Of a stretch of DNA of 64,000 nt, positions 1 to 9,386 are shown piece after piece. The DNA is from Chryseobacterium sp. Leaf201 (GTDB lineage: Bacteria > Bacteroidota > Bacteroidia > Flavobacteriales > Weeksellaceae), in assembly GCF_001421435.1 (NCBI RefSeq), contig NZ_LMKA01000057.1, positions 1 through 64,000 on the forward strand, read 5' to 3'. Numbering within the stretch: position 1 is the first letter of the stretch; every line of letters begins with the position of its first letter. The position numbers and the translations under genes were made by a program. A model generated the notes under the pieces. It saw only the letters and a list, made by a program, of their open reading frames with translations, was not told the DNA's origin and did not search any database.

Positions 1-120
1 TTATTAAAACTTGTTAATATATAGGCCTTTCTCTTGTGAAATAGTAAACAATTGTTTAATTTTGTTGGGTTATTTAAAATTTAAATTACTATACGGTAAT
101 GTTTAATTTTTTCATTATAT

Positions 121-690
121 TTGAAAAGAAAATTATTCGCTATTAAAACAAACTATTCGGAAGAGCAACTTATCGTTTTACTACAAGAAAAAAACGAAAA
201 TGGTTTTCATTACCTGTATGACCACTATTCCGGTGCACTATATGGTATCATCCTCCGAATCGTTCAGTCAAAAGATTATACCGAAGACATTATTCAGGAT
301 GTGTTTGTTAAAATCTGGAATTCTATCCATCAGTATGACTCATCAAAAGGAAGGTTCTATACCTGGATGATCAATATTGCAAGAAACACCGCTATAGATT
401 ATTTAAAATCAAAAGGTTTCCAGAACGAACTTAAAAACCAATCTCTTCCGGATTTCGTATATAACTCTGCAGAGCTTTCAACGACCAATGACGCATCAGA
501 TTTTATCGGTTTCAGTAAAGTGCTTGAAAGTCTGGATGTAGATAAAAAGGAACTTATCGACCTGGCGTACTATCAGGGATACACTCAAAATGAAATATCC
601 GAGAAACTGAAAATTCCGCTGGGGACCGTAAAAACCAAAATGCGGACTGCGCTGATGAAATTAAAGGATTTGTTAAAAGATTATCAATAA
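121..690 (+). CDS. ECF-type RNA polymerase sigma factor
   Basis: The 189-residue protein has the two-domain layout of group 4 (ECF) sigma factors. Region 2 spans about residues 24-95, with the typical acidic ED-I-QDVF-KIW helix and the RFYTWM-NIARN segment. Region 4 lies at about 132-186 and ends in a helix-turn-helix with the IPLGTVKTKM recognition helix. No region 3 is present. No in-frame ATG lies near the 5' end, so a TTG start at 121 is used. The anti-sigma gene begins one base after the stop, so the two form an operon. The target regulon is not visible. Confidence 0.93.
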   Translation: MKRKLFAIKTNYSEEQLIVLLQEKNENGFHYLYDHYSGALYGIILRIVQSKDYTEDIIQDVFVKIWNSIHQYDSSKGRFYTWMINIARNTAIDYLKSKGFQNELKNQSLPDFVYNSAELSTTNDASDFIGFSKVLESLDVDKKELIDLAYYQGYTQNEISEKLKIPLGTVKTKMRTALMKLKDLLKDYQ

Positions 691-691
691 A

Positions 692-1501
692 TTGAACACT
701 AAAGAATACATATCATCCGGAATTATAGAATCTTATATTCTAGGTCTTGCTTCTCCAGAAGAAGCAGGTATTTTGGAGTGTGTGATGAAAAATAATGCTG
801 AAGTAAAAGCTGCTTTTGAAGACGCTCAGAAGACGATGGAAGCCCTTGCTTCCGCCCAGGCAGTAGCTCCTCCGGCGGATCTGAAATCCAAAATCTGGGA
901 AAAGATTCAGAAGGAGCAGACTGCTGAAGAACATCCGCCTGTATTTTCAGTAGATATTCCTACCGCAAAACCGCAGGAAGAAATCAGGATACAGCGCACG
1001 GGCAACTGGAAAGCGTATGCCGTTGCTGCCACGGTTCTATTCCTGATCAGTGTGGCCGGAAATCTGTTCTGGATGAATGACCGGGCTGAAACCAAGGAGC
1101 AGCTGATTGCCATACAGAACGAAAAGCAGTCCCAGGACCTGGCCATGCAGAAAATGAACCGGAAAATGGAAATGTTTACCAACCCTGAAATGAAGGTTGT
1201 GATGCTGAAAGGCGTTGAAAAACACACAGACTCCAAAGCCATGGTGTTCTGGGATAAAAAAACAAAAGAAGTATATCTTAATGCAGAAAGCCTTCCTAAA
1301 GCTCCTGAAGGCATGCAGTACCAGCTTTGGGCTATTGCAGACGGAAAACCGGTGAATGCAGGGATGTACACCGAAGATAAAGACAGCAGGACAGCACTTG
1401 CCAGCATCCCCGATGCACAGGCGTTTGCCATTACCCTCGAAAAACAGGGCGGCAGCCCGGTTCCCACAATGGAGAACATGTATGTGATGGGAGAAATTTA
1501 A
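692..1501 (+). CDS. Anti-sigma factor, RskA-like C-terminal domain, single-pass membrane protein
   Basis: The 269-residue protein lies one base downstream of the ECF sigma gene and is probably its membrane-bound antagonist. Residues 1-100 form a cytoplasmic, sigma-binding-type region without the HxxxCxxC zinc motif. A hydrophobic helix at about 106-126 follows, then a charged, possibly coiled-coil stretch. The periplasmic C-terminal domain (about 170-269) contains the VFWD, YQLWAIADGKPV and AGMY motifs typical of the anti-sigma-K (RskA) family. TTG at 692 is used as start. A terminator follows, so the operon probably has only two genes. The inducing signal is unknown. Confidence 0.9.
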   Translation: MNTKEYISSGIIESYILGLASPEEAGILECVMKNNAEVKAAFEDAQKTMEALASAQAVAPPADLKSKIWEKIQKEQTAEEHPPVFSVDIPTAKPQEEIRIQRTGNWKAYAVAATVLFLISVAGNLFWMNDRAETKEQLIAIQNEKQSQDLAMQKMNRKMEMFTNPEMKVVMLKGVEKHTDSKAMVFWDKKTKEVYLNAESLPKAPEGMQYQLWAIADGKPVNAGMYTEDKDSRTALASIPDAQAFAITLEKQGGSPVPTMENMYVMGEI

Positions 1502-1529
1502 TCTGAAACTTAAAACTGAAATAAAGATA

Positions 1530-1562
1530 GAAAGACCAGCTGCAAAGCCGGTCTTTTTTTAT
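1530..1562 (+). terminator. Rho-independent terminator after the sigma/anti-sigma operon
   Basis: AAAGACC and GGTCTTT arms enclose a short loop and are followed by a T run, about 30 bases after the anti-sigma stop codon. It argues against starting the next gene at the upstream TTG near 1562. Confidence 0.8.
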
Positions 1563-1597
1563 TGTGGCAGGCCCTGATTTTACGGCAAAGTTCGGTA

Positions 1598-1624
1598 TTG
1601 AACAAAGTAAAATTCTTATCTTTA
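1598..1624 (+). promoter_or_regulatory. Bacteroidota-type promoter for the aldo/keto reductase
   Basis: A TTG (1598-1600) is followed after 16 bases by TATCTTTA (1617-1624), one mismatch from the TAnnTTTG -7 consensus. The ATG at 1646 lies about 20 bases downstream of the -7 box, which supports that start. Confidence 0.55.
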
Positions 1625-1645
1625 AGTTCACCAATCATTATTTTT

Positions 1646-2590
1646 ATGGAAAAAAGAACAATTAAAAACACGGATCTGTCAGTGGCACCAATTAATTTTG
1701 GAGGAAATGTTTTTGGATGGACACTGGACGAGAAACAGTCGTTTGATATTCTGGATCAGTTTACACAGGAAGGCTTCAACTTTATAGATACAGCAGATAC
1801 CTATTCCTGGTGGGTAAACGGAAAAGGCGGTCAATCTGAGGAAATCATCGGAAAATGGATGAAAAGCCGCGGCAACAGGAATGAACTGGTGATTGCAACC
1901 AAAGTAGGTTCCGAAACAAAGGAACACGGGTATGACATCAGCAGAAAGCATATCCTGAAATCTGTGGATGAGTCTTTACAGCGCCTGCAGACCGATCATA
2001 TTGATTTGTATTATACCCATTTTGATGATCATACAACACCAGTTGAAGAGACGTTGTCTGCCTACGACGAAATTATAAAAGCCGGAAAAGTACGTTATAT
2101 CGGCGCCTCAAACCTTTCACCCGAAAGGCTGAAGGAATCTTTTGAAGTTTCCCGAGAACATAACCTTCCGAAATACGTAGCCCTCCAGCCGCATTACAAT
2201 CTTGTGGAACGGGAAAAATTTGAAAGTCAGTATGCTTCCTTAGTACAGGAATTTGACCTGAGTGTTTTCACATACTGGTCGCTGGCTTCGGGATTTCTAA
2301 CCGGTAAATACCGCAATGAAGATGATTTATCCAAAAGCCAGAGAGGAGAAGGAGCCAGGAAATATTTAAACCCGAAAGGGCTTGGAGTTCTTGGAGCACT
2401 GGATCAGATCAGTTCTGCCCATAACTCAGATCCCGCAACCGTTGCACTGGCATGGTTACTGGCCAATCCGCTGGTTACGGCCCCGATTGTGAGTGCTACC
2501 AGTGCATCGCAGCTGAAAACATTATTTGCCTCACCCCAGCTGAAACTCAGCCATGAAGATATCGAGCTTCTGAATACAGTAAGCCAATAA
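1646..2590 (+). CDS. Aldo/keto reductase
   Basis: A 314-residue TIM-barrel NAD(P)H-dependent oxidoreductase that should reduce aldehydes or ketones. The catalytic tetrad is visible: Asp and Tyr in DTADTYSWW, Lys in ATKVG and His in YYTHFDD. The C-terminal APIVSATS segment fits the NADPH-binding loop. The open frame extends upstream to 1562, but that start overlaps a terminator, and the ATG at 1646 gives the usual N-terminus and sits behind a promoter. The gene is monocistronic, converging on the ClC gene through a shared terminator. The substrate cannot be predicted. Confidence 0.93.
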   Translation: MEKRTIKNTDLSVAPINFGGNVFGWTLDEKQSFDILDQFTQEGFNFIDTADTYSWWVNGKGGQSEEIIGKWMKSRGNRNELVIATKVGSETKEHGYDISRKHILKSVDESLQRLQTDHIDLYYTHFDDHTTPVEETLSAYDEIIKAGKVRYIGASNLSPERLKESFEVSREHNLPKYVALQPHYNLVEREKFESQYASLVQEFDLSVFTYWSLASGFLTGKYRNEDDLSKSQRGEGARKYLNPKGLGVLGALDQISSAHNSDPATVALAWLLANPLVTAPIVSATSASQLKTLFASPQLKLSHEDIELLNTVSQ

Positions 2591-2608
2591 ATAGTTGCTG
2601 AACATAAT

Positions 2609-2646
2609 AAAAAAACCGTTCAAATTAATTTTGAACGGTTTTTTTA
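2609..2646. terminator. Bidirectional terminator between aldo/keto reductase and ClC genes
   Basis: AAACCGTTCAAA and TTTGAACGGTTT arms are flanked by an A run on the left and a T run on the right, so it can end transcription from both converging genes. Confidence 0.9.
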
Positions 2647-2662
2647 TGGATAAATTTGAAAT

Positions 2663-4507
2663 TTAATCTGAATATTCCTTTAACAGCTGGCGGTAACTTG
2701 TCAGAATCGTAGATTTGGAAATAAATCCGATAAATATATTCCGGTCATTCACAACCGGTAAATTCCAGACTCCGGTATCATCAAACATCTGAAGGATTTC
2801 CAACGGCTTATTTTCCGGATGAACTACCGCCGGCGGGGCTTTCATAATCTGGATAATGGTGGCTGAAATTTTTTCGTTGCTGAACAGGTAAGGGCGGATA
2901 TCATCCAGGGTCAGAATACCGCGCAGTATTTTATCATCATCCACTACCGCAAAAATATTTTTACTGCCGTTCTTCACGAGTTCAAACAAATCTGTAATGG
3001 GCGCATTTTCATGGATGATCTGGGAATACCGGTCTATAAAATCTTCTGTTTTCAGTGAAAACAACAGGTTATTGTCATGCTTGTCTGTAAAGATTTTTCC
3101 TTGGTCTGCCAGTGATTTAAGCTCAGGGGAAATCGGGGAGAACCATTTTGCAATCAGGTATGAGATGATGGCGACAATCATTAGCGGAATAAAAAGATCA
3201 TACCCGAAGCTTGATTCCGCAATCAGGAAAATAGCGGTTAACGGTGCATACATGACGCCGCTCATGGCTCCGGCCATTCCCACCAGTACCAGATTGGTAA
3301 CGGGTACTTCCTCAAAACCGAGCTGTTGGCAGATAACCGCAAACAGATAGCCCACCGTTCCGCCTGCAAAAAGGGAAGGCGCAAAATTCCCGCCGTTTCC
3401 ACCACTGAAAATAGTGAAGGAGGTGGCAAATGCTTTCAGCAGAAGAACCAGGACGAGGAAAATAATAATGGTAAAATTCTTAATTTCAAAATACCTAAAA
3501 AAACTGTTCTCTATGATGGTATGCGTATTCCCGTTGGTAAAAGCCTTTACCGTATCATATCCCTCACCGAATAAGGGCGGAAACAGGACGCAGAGCATAG
3601 ATAAAACAGCACCTCCGAACATGGCTTTTCTCAGCGGAGACATTTTTAACCCGTTGATAAAGTGTTCGACTTTTTTAGAAACAATTACAAAATACCGCGC
3701 GTATATGCCTGTTACAATCCCTAAAGCAAAATAATAGGGAAGGTTCCTGTAATTAAAAGCCTCCCGCGTATAAAACCGGAAAAGCACATCTTCCTGAAGC
3801 AGGATCCTGGATAACAGACTTCCGCAGACCGCTGCTACTACCAGCGGGATAAAATCGGTAAACACCACGCCTGTAAGCAGGATTTCAAAAGCAAACATAA
3901 TCCCTGCAATCGGGGCATTGAATGCCGATGCAATCCCTGCCGTGGCACCTGCAGCCAGTAAAAGCGTACGTTCTTTATAGCTTAAACGGTAGGTCTGGGC
4001 ATAATTTGAGCCAATGGCTGCACCCGTCACGGCTATCGGGCTTTCAAGTCCGGCAGATCCTCCGAGTCCTACCGTAACGGCACTCTGTACAATCTGTGAA
4101 TACATTTTCACAGAAGAAACAACGCTTGAATTCTGTGCAATTTCATACAGGATAGCTCCGATTCCTTTCCGGTCCTGTCCTTTGAATATGGTCATAACGA
4201 TCATCACCGTTAATACAATTCCTAAAAAAGGAAAAATAATATAAAATAAAATCTGGTATTCAAAATGAACCTTGGTGGTAATAAAATGGTGGATGTTGTG
4301 AACCAGCGTTTTCAGCAGTACACCGGCAAGACCCGCCGTACAGCCTACGAGAATCCCGGAAAGCACCAGAAACTGATTTCTGCTGAGCCTGTTGTTCAGC
4401 CAGTGGAGAATCAGTTCATAACTGCGTGCCTTTTCAAGTCCGTATTTTTGAAAATCCCTTTTAAACTTTAGAAAACTGAGAAACTTTTTTTTGTGATGAA
4501 TATTCAC
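2663..4507 (-). CDS. ClC-family chloride channel/transporter with C-terminal CBS pair
   Basis: A 614-residue integral membrane protein with about ten or more hydrophobic helices (about residues 45-460) and a cytoplasmic tandem CBS module (about 480-610). Anion-pathway motifs are visible: GGSAG near residue 150, the gating Glu in GLESP, and GNFAP near 370. The second motif is usually GKEGP, so Leu and Ser replace the usual residues while the gating Glu is kept. The start is GTG at 4507; no in-frame ATG exists before the membrane domain. The CBS pair suggests nucleotide-responsive gating. Whether it is a channel or an H+/Cl- exchanger cannot be decided here. Confidence 0.94.
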   Translation of the reverse strand: MNIHHKKKFLSFLKFKRDFQKYGLEKARSYELILHWLNNRLSRNQFLVLSGILVGCTAGLAGVLLKTLVHNIHHFITTKVHFEYQILFYIIFPFLGIVLTVMIVMTIFKGQDRKGIGAILYEIAQNSSVVSSVKMYSQIVQSAVTVGLGGSAGLESPIAVTGAAIGSNYAQTYRLSYKERTLLLAAGATAGIASAFNAPIAGIMFAFEILLTGVVFTDFIPLVVAAVCGSLLSRILLQEDVLFRFYTREAFNYRNLPYYFALGIVTGIYARYFVIVSKKVEHFINGLKMSPLRKAMFGGAVLSMLCVLFPPLFGEGYDTVKAFTNGNTHTIIENSFFRYFEIKNFTIIIFLVLVLLLKAFATSFTIFSGGNGGNFAPSLFAGGTVGYLFAVICQQLGFEEVPVTNLVLVGMAGAMSGVMYAPLTAIFLIAESSFGYDLFIPLMIVAIISYLIAKWFSPISPELKSLADQGKIFTDKHDNNLLFSLKTEDFIDRYSQIIHENAPITDLFELVKNGSKNIFAVVDDDKILRGILTLDDIRPYLFSNEKISATIIQIMKAPPAVVHPENKPLEILQMFDDTGVWNLPVVNDRNIFIGFISKSTILTSYRQLLKEYSD

Positions 4508-4581
4508 CTTTATGAAAATTTAAACTGCAACCGAATTGCCGCAGTTCCGTAAATTTATGAAATATATCATAAATAATAAAA

Positions 4582-5853
4582 TTACCGGTGCTCGGTTGTC
4601 TCTCTTTTCGGTCTTAAAATTAAACGGATGGACGGATTGTTGGTGATAAACAGCCTCAGCCAGTTGAATGCAAGACGCGCTTTGCTCCTGAATGTAACCA
4701 GCGGAATTATATGGATAAAAAGCCAGGTAAGCCATGCTATAAATCCTTTATAGGAAAACTTCGGAAGGTCTACCACGGCATCGAACTTTGAAATGATGGC
4801 CATGCTTCCTTTGTTGTTATAGGTAAAAGGCTTCAGTACTTTTTCATTTTCAATCCGTTTAAAATTATCTGCTAAATTGATTGCCTGCTGAATGGCTACC
4901 TGTGCCAGCTGCTGATGGCCTTTCGGGTATTTTTCCTCCGTAAGCTGTAGGGCAATATCACCCAAAGCAAAAATATTGGCGGTTCCCTGTACCTTATTAT
5001 AGGCATCTACCAGCAATCTCCTGCCTCTTCCCACGCTCTCCTGCGGAATCCCCGGAACTTCACGCCCTATGACTCCGGAAGTCCAGATCAGGGTTTCCGT
5101 TTCAATGGTTTTCCCGTCCGCAAGAATCACTTTTTTATCGACATAATCTTTTACGGCAACATTCAGGAGGATTTTTACACCGAGTTTTCTAAGTCTTTCA
5201 TAAGCGGCTTCCTGTGCCATCTTACTCATCGGGGAAAGAAGTGTCGGGAGCGCATCAATCAGGTAAATATTGGAAAGCCCGAGCTTGATTTCAGGGTATT
5301 CCTTCTCAGCGATATAGGTTCCCATTTCGGCAATCATCCCGGCCAGTTCCACACCGGTGGGCCCGCCGCCGGCAATAACGATATTCTGGAGCTTCTGGGC
5401 TTCTTTTATATTTTTATTCCGTGCCGCTTCTTCAAGCGTAAGCAGCATGTGATTTCTCAGGTATAATGCTTCATCAATGGTTTTCATAGACAGGGCACAC
5501 CGCTGTACATTATCCATTCCGAAGAAATTGGTTTCGGTTCCCAGTGCCAGTATCAGGTAATCATATTTAAGTACGCCGGCGTCGGTTTCAATCGTATTAC
5601 TGTCATGATCAACTTTCACAAGGCTTCCCATATGAAAACTTACATTTTTATACTTTGAAATCATTTTCCGGAAAGGATAACTGATGTTGGATGCCTCAAT
5701 GAATGAAGTGGCCACCTGATAGATCAAAGGTGGAAAGAAATGGTAATTATTTTTGTCAACTAAAGTAATACGGAACCGGTTGTCATTAACCAGAGATTTA
5801 ATAAGGTTAATTCCTGCAAATCCTCCGCCTACGATAACGATGTGCTTTTTCAT
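4582..5853 (-). CDS. Type II NADH:quinone oxidoreductase (NDH-2), FAD-dependent
   Basis: This 423-residue flavoprotein has the two-dinucleotide-fold layout of NDH-2. The FAD-binding IVGGGFAGI motif is at residues 6-14, a second NADH-binding GGGPTGVELAG near 165, and the FALGDIA motif that closes the FAD site near 300. The C-terminal 60 residues are hydrophobic and basic, fitting the amphipathic membrane anchor. It should pass electrons from NADH to menaquinone at the inner membrane without pumping protons. It is transcribed in the same direction as the downstream ClC gene with a gap of about 75 bases. No strong promoter was identified. Confidence 0.92.
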   Translation of the reverse strand: MKKHIVIVGGGFAGINLIKSLVNDNRFRITLVDKNNYHFFPPLIYQVATSFIEASNISYPFRKMISKYKNVSFHMGSLVKVDHDSNTIETDAGVLKYDYLILALGTETNFFGMDNVQRCALSMKTIDEALYLRNHMLLTLEEAARNKNIKEAQKLQNIVIAGGGPTGVELAGMIAEMGTYIAEKEYPEIKLGLSNIYLIDALPTLLSPMSKMAQEAAYERLRKLGVKILLNVAVKDYVDKKVILADGKTIETETLIWTSGVIGREVPGIPQESVGRGRRLLVDAYNKVQGTANIFALGDIALQLTEEKYPKGHQQLAQVAIQQAINLADNFKRIENEKVLKPFTYNNKGSMAIISKFDAVVDLPKFSYKGFIAWLTWLFIHIIPLVTFRSKARLAFNWLRLFITNNPSIRLILRPKRETTEHR

Positions 5854-6135
5854 GTATTATAATATTGAAAGGTGTGCTACAATGGCTTCAAGAATAACGC
5901 CAAAGCCTTTTATGTGGTAGATTTACTGTATTAAGGTAGCAATTGATTTATAAGAGAGCAGAATTATCATATTATCGCAATTATTCCATTTAAATATGAT
6001 AAAAAGATCTGTATCTGGAAGGCCAACAGACGTATGCCAGTCTCATTTCAGTTTATAAAGGGCTTTACGCTGATCATTATTTTAACTGCACGATGTTTGT
6101 ACTTTGTATAGAACCAAAATCTTAAACAGCAGAAT

Positions 6136-7125
6136 ATGAAAACAGACATTTTAACGGAAAAACACAGACTCGGATTGGGTGGAGTAGCCATCGGAACTGC
6201 TTTTGAAGCATTAACGGACGGGGAATCTTATGAAGTTTTGCAGAAAGCCTGGGACCTGGGAATCAGGTATTATGATACATCGCCGTGGTACGGGCTGACT
6301 AAAAGCGAACGGAGATTCGGGAATTTCCTTCACGGGCAGAACTGTGACGAATTTGTTTTTTCAACAAAAGTAGGAAGGCTGTTTGCCGCAGTGCCCCAAG
6401 ATGAAGTACCGCCTACGATGTGGCAGGATCCGTTATCCTTTGATTTTGAACATAACTATACAGCTGATGCAATAAAAAGATCCATTGAAGAAAGCCTGGA
6501 AAGAACCCGGCTGGACCATATCGATATTGTTTATGTTCATGATTTATCGGAAGACCAGGTAGGCGACCGGTATCCTTATTTTTTAAAACAGGCCAGGGAA
6601 GGTGCATTCAAAGTACTTTCGGAATTGCGGGATCAGGGCGTGATCAAAGCCTGGGGACTGGGTGTGAATACCGTTGAACCCATTTTAGACTGCCTGGATT
6701 CAGCTGATCCTGACATCTGTCTTTCGGCAACCCAGTATTCAATTCTTGAACATGAAGACGCGGTTGACCGCCTGCTCCCGGCCGTGGAAAAAGCCGGGGT
6801 GAAGCTGGTTTCCGGAGCCGGATATAATTCAGGATTTATTAACGGGAGGCCGAGATACAACTATAAAGACGTTATCCCAAAAGGAATGACGGAAAAACGT
6901 GAGAAAATAAGTGTGATTGCAAAGAGATATGAAATCGGTATTGTAGATGCCGCCCTGCAGTTTGTGCTTGCTGCCGATGAATTTGCCTCTATTATTCCAG
7001 GAGCCAGCAAACCGGAGCAGGTGGAAAGCAATGTAAATGCCCTGAATAAAAATATTCCTTCGGATTTCTGGAAAGAACTGAAATCGGAAGGACTGATTTA
7101 TGAAAAGGCACAGACGCCGGATTAA
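6136..7125 (+). CDS. Aldo/keto reductase, aldose/L-fucose dehydrogenase-like
   Basis: A 329-residue aldo/keto reductase distinct from the one at 1646. It has the YYDTSPWYG segment with catalytic Asp and Tyr, Lys in STKVGRL and His in VYVHDLS. The STKVGR and SIIPGA segments resemble the D-threo-aldose/L-fucose dehydrogenase branch, which oxidises free sugars to lactones. The ATG at 6136 follows an AT-rich leader of 282 bases that otherwise holds no gene. The gene is monocistronic, with a strong terminator after it. The exact sugar substrate is inferred only from family resemblance. Confidence 0.9.
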   Translation: MKTDILTEKHRLGLGGVAIGTAFEALTDGESYEVLQKAWDLGIRYYDTSPWYGLTKSERRFGNFLHGQNCDEFVFSTKVGRLFAAVPQDEVPPTMWQDPLSFDFEHNYTADAIKRSIEESLERTRLDHIDIVYVHDLSEDQVGDRYPYFLKQAREGAFKVLSELRDQGVIKAWGLGVNTVEPILDCLDSADPDICLSATQYSILEHEDAVDRLLPAVEKAGVKLVSGAGYNSGFINGRPRYNYKDVIPKGMTEKREKISVIAKRYEIGIVDAALQFVLAADEFASIIPGASKPEQVESNVNALNKNIPSDFWKELKSEGLIYEKAQTPD

Positions 7126-7147
7126 ATCTGATTAGAATCAGTACATA

Positions 7148-7174
7148 AACCTTCCGGATCCGGAAGGTTTTTTA
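7148..7174 (+). terminator. Rho-independent terminator after aldo/keto reductase
   Basis: A perfect ACCTTCC-GGATCC-GGAAGGT palindrome is followed by a T run, starting 22 bases past the stop codon. Confidence 0.9.
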
Positions 7175-7259
7175 TTGCCATACAGCTTATAATATTCCTT
7201 CAATAGAGACGATGAGCTTATTTCCCTGCTTCTTTTTATAATATCACTACCTATGTAGT

Positions 7260-7276
7260 TATATTTGTTATATTTG
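7260..7276 (+). promoter_or_regulatory. Two tandem TATATTTG -7 elements upstream of the OmpH-like gene
   Basis: Exact TAnnTTTG matches lie at 7260-7267 and 7269-7276, nine bases apart and about 45-60 bases before the ATG at 7322. No clear -33 TTG was seen at ideal spacing for either. Confidence 0.5.
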
Positions 7277-7321
7277 TGCCTTGAAAAATCTTGATATTTA
7301 ATAACAGTTAATCAATACAAC

Positions 7322-7888
7322 ATGAAAAAATTAATTACCGCATGCAGTCTGGCAGCAGCCTTGTTTTTCACCTCAAACCTTGTGAATGCACAACAGAAAA
7401 TCGGTCACGTGAATTCTGACGATATTTATTTCAATCTTCCGGAAGCAAAAACAGCAGAAGCTTCTTTGGATACTTTCACAAAAACGAAGCAGACTGAGAT
7501 TGAAAAACTGATCACATCATATCAGACCAAGCTTAAGGCAGCACAGGATAAAGAGAAAACCATCAGTGAAGCCAATAAGGAAAGTGTCATCAAAGAATTA
7601 ACCGCTGCACAAACCGAACTGCAGGCATTAGGTAAAGATATAGAAGCGTCACGTACCAAAGCGGCTCAGGATGTTTCAAAAAAACAGTCTGAACTTTTTG
7701 TACCAATTCAGAAAAAAGTAAGCGGGATGATTTCTGCGGTGGCCAAGGAAAAAGGACTGGCTTATGTATTTGATGTTGCTTCATCACAGGGAAACAGCGG
7801 ACTTGCTTATATAGACGGCGGTGAAGATATTACTTCGGCTGTAAAATCAAAACTGGGAGCTACTGCCGCAAAACCGGCCGGTAAATAA
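7322..7888 (+). CDS. OmpH/Skp-like periplasmic chaperone
   Basis: A 188-residue secreted protein with a clear Sec signal peptide (cleavage after VNAQ, near residue 24). The mature part begins IGHVNSDDI, the usual first strand of the Skp/OmpH fold. A charged Lys/Glu/Ala-rich helical stretch at about 40-130 forms the coiled-coil arms, and the C-terminal strand segment YVFDVASSQ follows. Skp-type trimers hold unfolded outer-membrane proteins in the periplasm. The gene is alone here, not next to bamA or lpxD as in many genomes. It has its own promoter and a terminator. Confidence 0.9.
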   Translation: MKKLITACSLAAALFFTSNLVNAQQKIGHVNSDDIYFNLPEAKTAEASLDTFTKTKQTEIEKLITSYQTKLKAAQDKEKTISEANKESVIKELTAAQTELQALGKDIEASRTKAAQDVSKKQSELFVPIQKKVSGMISAVAKEKGLAYVFDVASSQGNSGLAYIDGGEDITSAVKSKLGATAAKPAGK

Positions 7889-7988
7889 TCCGGTATTCAG
7901 TCAGATTGCGATCGCTTCAGAATGAATCAGATAATATTTGATATTTAATAATAATCTGGTTATCTATTACAGCAATTATTATAAATGA

Positions 7989-8040
7989 AAAAGCTGGAAA
8001 CCAAGAATGTATGTCTTCCCGTTTCCAGCTTTATTTTTTT
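7989..8040. terminator. Terminator between convergent OmpH-like and small membrane protein genes
   Basis: AAAGCTGGAAAC (ending 8001) and GTTTCCAGCTTT (from 8021) form a 12-bp stem, followed by a T run on the plus strand and preceded by an A-rich stretch on the other side. Confidence 0.85.
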
Positions 8041-8061
8041 AAGTTTTACACTGATACTGAT

Positions 8062-8334
<273 letters not shown>

Positions 8335-8358
8335 TTACAGGAAGAAAATACATGGTAA

Positions 8359-9156
8359 TCAGAGCACTCCGAAATGAAATAAAGCCTTTTCAATACCGTG
8401 GTGATCTACATCTTCCGTAACATAATCGGCGATTTCCTTTACATGGTCATTTGCATTTCCCATCGCGACGCCTATTTTTGTACATTTTAACATGGAAATA
8501 TCATTTCCGCCGTCTCCGAAGGACATGGTTTCCGAAATATCAATCCCAAAATGCCTGCAGAAGTGTTCAATCCCGTTCTGCTTGGTAATTCCGCCCGGAT
8601 TGACATCTGCAAACAAGGGAGTCCATCTTGAGCTTACAGAATTCGGCATTATACTGTCCATAAAGCTCTGTTCATTTTCCGGCCCGAGAAATATATTGGC
8701 CTGAAGGACATTTTCCGTATCAATGTTTTCTTTATCGTGAACCGGCGGTACCGGAAGGTTGATATGTGAATACATCCCGACCAGTTCCGGCGTGGCATCA
8801 TTAATCTCCACTTTATCTTCATACATTAGGGAATAACTCAAAGGATGTTTCCGGGAATACATGATTAAACTGTTGATATCTTCCTTACTGATCGCTTTTC
8901 TGAACATTATCTCTCCGTCGGAAGTCATACAGTAACCTCCGTTGAAGGTTATAAATCCGTCAAAAGTAATTACTTTGATATGGTCAAGCGAATTGATGGA
9001 GCGCCCGGTTGCTACAATCACTTTGATGCCTTTCTCACGGAGCTGCCTGATGGCATTCTGTGTTGATTCGGGAATCGTATTGGTTTTGAAACTGATCAGG
9101 GTGCCGTCAACATCAAAAAACACGGCTTTTATCTTAAGATTTTGAATTGAATCCAT
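8359..9156 (-). CDS. HAD-superfamily hydrolase, Cof/YbjI type
   Basis: A 265-residue phosphatase of the HAD IIB (Cof) group. Motif I DVDGTL near residue 15 carries the nucleophile Asp. A Thr in VATGRS serves as motif II, and FGDGGNDISM near residue 215 is motif IV binding Mg2+. The C2 cap domain lies between about 80 and 185. Such enzymes dephosphorylate sugar phosphates or flavin/pyridoxal phosphates; the substrate cannot be read here. The divergent gap to the next gene is about 230 bases. Confidence 0.92.
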   Translation of the reverse strand: MDSIQNLKIKAVFFDVDGTLISFKTNTIPESTQNAIRQLREKGIKVIVATGRSINSLDHIKVITFDGFITFNGGYCMTSDGEIMFRKAISKEDINSLIMYSRKHPLSYSLMYEDKVEINDATPELVGMYSHINLPVPPVHDKENIDTENVLQANIFLGPENEQSFMDSIMPNSVSSRWTPLFADVNPGGITKQNGIEHFCRHFGIDISETMSFGDGGNDISMLKCTKIGVAMGNANDHVKEIADYVTEDVDHHGIEKALFHFGVL

Positions 9157-9386
9157 TGTTGAATTTTGTAATTTGATTTCTATTATATCAAAAGTACGGA
9201 CAAAGTTTCATTAAGCTGCCGGGCATCAGTTTAAATTAATCTTAAAATAAAGCTGAAATATAGGAACAGGCATCATCTCCAATTAAAGAAAACTTTTTTA
9301 AAATGATGAAATTCATCAGTATCATTACTGCTGTTCAGAGGTAGGTATAATTCTTGTACAATTACCGGTACACCAAAATATCTATT

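Noticed and set aside
907-1479. 190-codon open frame opposite the anti-sigma gene
   Set aside because: It is antisense to a well-supported anti-sigma gene and its translation lacks recognisable domains.
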